Source: Paraliomyxa sp041600735
Lineage (GTDB): Bacteria; Myxococcota_A; Polyangia; Nannocystales; Nannocystaceae
DNA length: 7,608 nt
Assembly (NCBI GenBank): GCA_041600735.1
Contig: JBFIJN010000438.1
Location: forward strand, 1 to 7,608
Reading direction: 5' to 3'
In this document: positions 6,109-7,608 of the stretch, one piece after another
Numbering within the stretch: position 1 is the first letter of the stretch
Layout of the letters: the number at the start of each line of letters is the position of its first letter
The notes under the pieces: generated by a model
Database searches by the model: none
What the model saw: the letters and a program-made list of their open reading frames with translations, nothing else
Told to the model about the DNA's origin: nothing
Made by a program: the position numbers and the translations under genes

Positions 6109-7452
6109 TCACCGCGGCGCGAACGAGAGCGAGAGCTGCAGCTCGTCGATCCCCGGCGGTCGACACGGCAGCGGCACGCGACGCAGCTCGCTCACCAAGC
6201 AGCTCGCGAAGCTCATCTCCACCCTCTTGGTGATGTCGCCCTCCACGTTCACTTCGTCCACCGTCCCATCGGGGGCCAGCGACAGGGTGACGCGCGCGCT
6301 GAAGCCGAGCGGCAACGACCGGTTCATCGCGCAGCGCTCCAGCACGGGCGAGTCGTCGATGCGACCGACCCAGGCCTCGGTGCCCGGCTGCAGCAGCCCA
6401 AAGCGACCCGCGCTGCCCAGCTCACCGTCGTCGACGGCCTGGACCCACAGTCGTCGCCCTGCACGACCGGCGCCCAATTCGAGCGCCTCCATCGAGCGGC
6501 ACAAGCACTCGCCGTCGACCGGGCGCGCCAGCGAGCTCCGGCTGTGCGCCGCACAGCGCTGCACGTGGCCCTTGCGGTCGACGCTGGCGAGCACGTCCCA
6601 GCGAAAGCCCACCAGCGGATCGGGATGCGCACAGCCGCTCGCGCGCGGCTCGATCGGCTCGAAGGAGCGACCCGTAGGCTCGTCGCCCGCCCACGGCCCG
6701 ATCCCATCGGGAGGATTGAAGCGGATCGGCGGCACCGGCCCCCCGATGCCGATCAAGCCGATGCCACCGAGGGCCATGGTCTCGGTCGTGTGGAGTCGCT
6801 CCGCGGCGCTCACCCACGCCTTTGGATCGTGCGGGCGCGTGATCGGTCGGCTCTCGTAGCTCGTGTCGATCGAGCCGCCCGCGGGCTGTGCCTCGCCCTC
6901 CACCACCACGGTCAGTCGACAGTCGTCGAGACAGAACGCGGCCCCGAAGGCGCTGCCCCGGCCCGGGAAGTACCGCGAGCGGACCTCCGCCTGCGTGAGC
7001 GGAGCCTGGCAGGTCTGATCGCCCTCGAGCACCAAGCGGCCCTGCGCCGCTGCGGCCTCGATGCGCTCGAGCTCCGCCACCGGCACGACCTCGTGCCCGC
7101 GCGCCGCGAGCGACCTGGCGACACGAGCTCGCACCGCGGCGAGCTCGTCGGGGAACAGAACGACGGGCGACGAGATCTCGAGCGGAAGCACGATGATCGC
7201 GGTCGGCGAGAACGGGGTCTCGAGCGGAGCGAGGACTTGGAGCGGAGCGGGCGGCGGTGCGGGCTCGGAGGGTGGCGGCTCGGAGGGCGGCGGCTCGGAG
7301 AGTGGCGGCTCGGATGCCGGCGGCTCGGCCACGCCACGCTCCGCTTGCACTCGCGTGGGCTCCACCGCCGCCGGAGATGCCATCGCGGGCTCGCGACAGC
7401 TCATCGCCATCGATGTCACGGCCAGTGCCGCCGCGGCCAGTGCCGAGTGCAT
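6109..7452 (-). CDS. Secreted Pro-rich, Cys-rich protein with AgmX/PglI-like (TonB-like) C-terminal domains
   Basis: A 447-residue exported protein of unknown function. The ATG at 7452 is chosen because it gives a signal (ALAAAALAVTSMAMSC); Cys19 could be lipidated, though the lipobox is not classical. The frame stays open upstream, but that part is Arg-rich and unlike a leader. Residues 40-70 are a Pro-rich spacer of SEPPP repeats. Residues 84-140 (IIVLPLEISSP, then VRARVARSLAARGHEVVP) look like an alpha/beta domain of the kind seen in CsgG/LpoB-like proteins, a weak guess. MALGGIGLIGIGG (226-238) resembles the Gly-rich run found before AgmX-type domains. Residues 384-445, with APDGTVDEVNV (393-403) and SCLVSELRRVPLPC (417-430), fit an AgmX/PglI or TonB C-terminal domain, and 286-340 may be a degenerate second copy. 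Ten further Cys follow Cys19, suggesting disulfides outside the cytoplasm. Confidence 0.75.
   Translation of the reverse strand: MHSALAAAALAVTSMAMSCREPAMASPAAVEPTRVQAERGVAEPPASEPPLSEPPPSEPPPSEPAPPPAPLQVLAPLETPFSPTAIIVLPLEISSPVVLFPDELAAVRARVARSLAARGHEVVPVAELERIEAAAAQGRLVLEGDQTCQAPLTQAEVRSRYFPGRGSAFGAAFCLDDCRLTVVVEGEAQPAGGSIDTSYESRPITRPHDPKAWVSAAERLHTTETMALGGIGLIGIGGPVPPIRFNPPDGIGPWAGDEPTGRSFEPIEPRASGCAHPDPLVGFRWDVLASVDRKGHVQRCAAHSRSSLARPVDGECLCRSMEALELGAGRAGRRLWVQAVDDGELGSAGRFGLLQPGTEAWVGRIDDSPVLERCAMNRSLPLGFSARVTLSLAPDGTVDEVNVEGDITKRVEMSFASCLVSELRRVPLPCRPPGIDELQLSLSFAPR
7259..7330 (-). repeat. 15-base tandem repeat encoding SEPPP units
   Basis: Nearly five copies of a 15-base unit with the plus-strand core GGCGGCTCGGAG lie in frame in the minus-strand gene. 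The best copies start at 7274, 7289, 7304 and 7319, with a diverged one at 7259. They encode the (S/A)EPP(A/L/P) repeats between the signal and the first folded domain. Being a multiple of three, copy-number change would lengthen or shorten the spacer without breaking the frame. Confidence 0.85.
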
Positions 7453-7458
7453 GGTCGA

Positions 7459-7467
7459 TGTGTAGCA
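7459..7467 (-). promoter_or_regulatory. Possible extended -10 element of the Pro-rich protein gene
   Basis: On the minus strand TGC followed by TACACA ends 6 bases before the ATG at 7452, again allowing a leaderless or very short-leader transcript. No ribosome binding site and no good -35 are seen. In the remaining bases to the right edge (7468-7608) I recognise no gene or site. Confidence 0.25.
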
Positions 7468-7608
7468 CGGCCGCTGACGCTCGATCTTGCGCCGCAACCG
7501 TGCTCGCGGCTCGTGCTCGGACGATGTGCGCCGGGAGTGGGGCGTCACGCTGCCGAGGTGACGTTCTCCCTCACTACATGCGGATGCCGAGCTGCGATCC
7601 GCAGCAAC

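Noticed and set aside
7453..7548. N-terminal extension of the last gene to a GTG at 7548
   Set aside because: The added 32 residues are Arg/His-rich and would bury the hydrophobic signal; the internal ATG gives a normal signal sequence.

Overview
The window is about 7.6 kb of very GC-rich DNA (roughly 70 % by eye) carrying eight protein genes, one of them cut by the left edge. It looks like a chromosomal piece of a myxobacterium (Myxococcota), probably of the Nannocystis/Plesiocystis type. The reasons are the Cys-rich myxobacterial DUF4215-type motif behind a Thr-rich lipoprotein linker, the many secreted lipoproteins of unknown role, an AgmX/PglI-like C-terminal domain, and strong G/C third-position bias. 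This is inference from gene content; there is no rRNA or other marker. I see no tRNA, rRNA, CRISPR array, insertion sequence or phage gene.

Layout. 2-924 (+): the end of a small membrane protein gene, translationally coupled (ATGA overlap) to a LolA-like periplasmic protein with a twin-arginine-like signal. 947-1378 (-): speD, a pyruvoyl-dependent S-adenosylmethionine decarboxylase and the only clear metabolic enzyme. 1459-2937 (+): a lipoprotein with one DUF4215-type motif and a repeat domain that reads as a closed seven-bladed beta-propeller. 2961-3428 (-): a Tat-exported Rieske [2Fe-2S] lipoprotein. 3565-4248 (+): a probable outer-membrane beta-barrel. 4514-6072 (+): a two-gene operon (GTGA overlap, strong ribosome binding sites) of a periplasmic coiled-coil protein and an OmpA-family, peptidoglycan-binding lipoprotein. 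6109-7452 (-): a secreted Pro-rich, Cys-rich protein with two apparent TonB/AgmX-like C-terminal domains.

The genes alternate strand, giving three tight convergent pairs (gaps of 22, 23 and 36 bases) and two divergent pairs. They are therefore mostly independent transcription units, with two operons (2-924 and 4514-6072). The common theme is the cell envelope: seven of the eight products appear exported or membrane-bound. No single pathway links them. I do not see a complete new system. The points most worth following are the propeller lipoprotein, the coiled-coil/OmpA pair with a shared helical module, the doubled C-terminal domain of the last gene, and a possible short-leader or leaderless promoter pattern.
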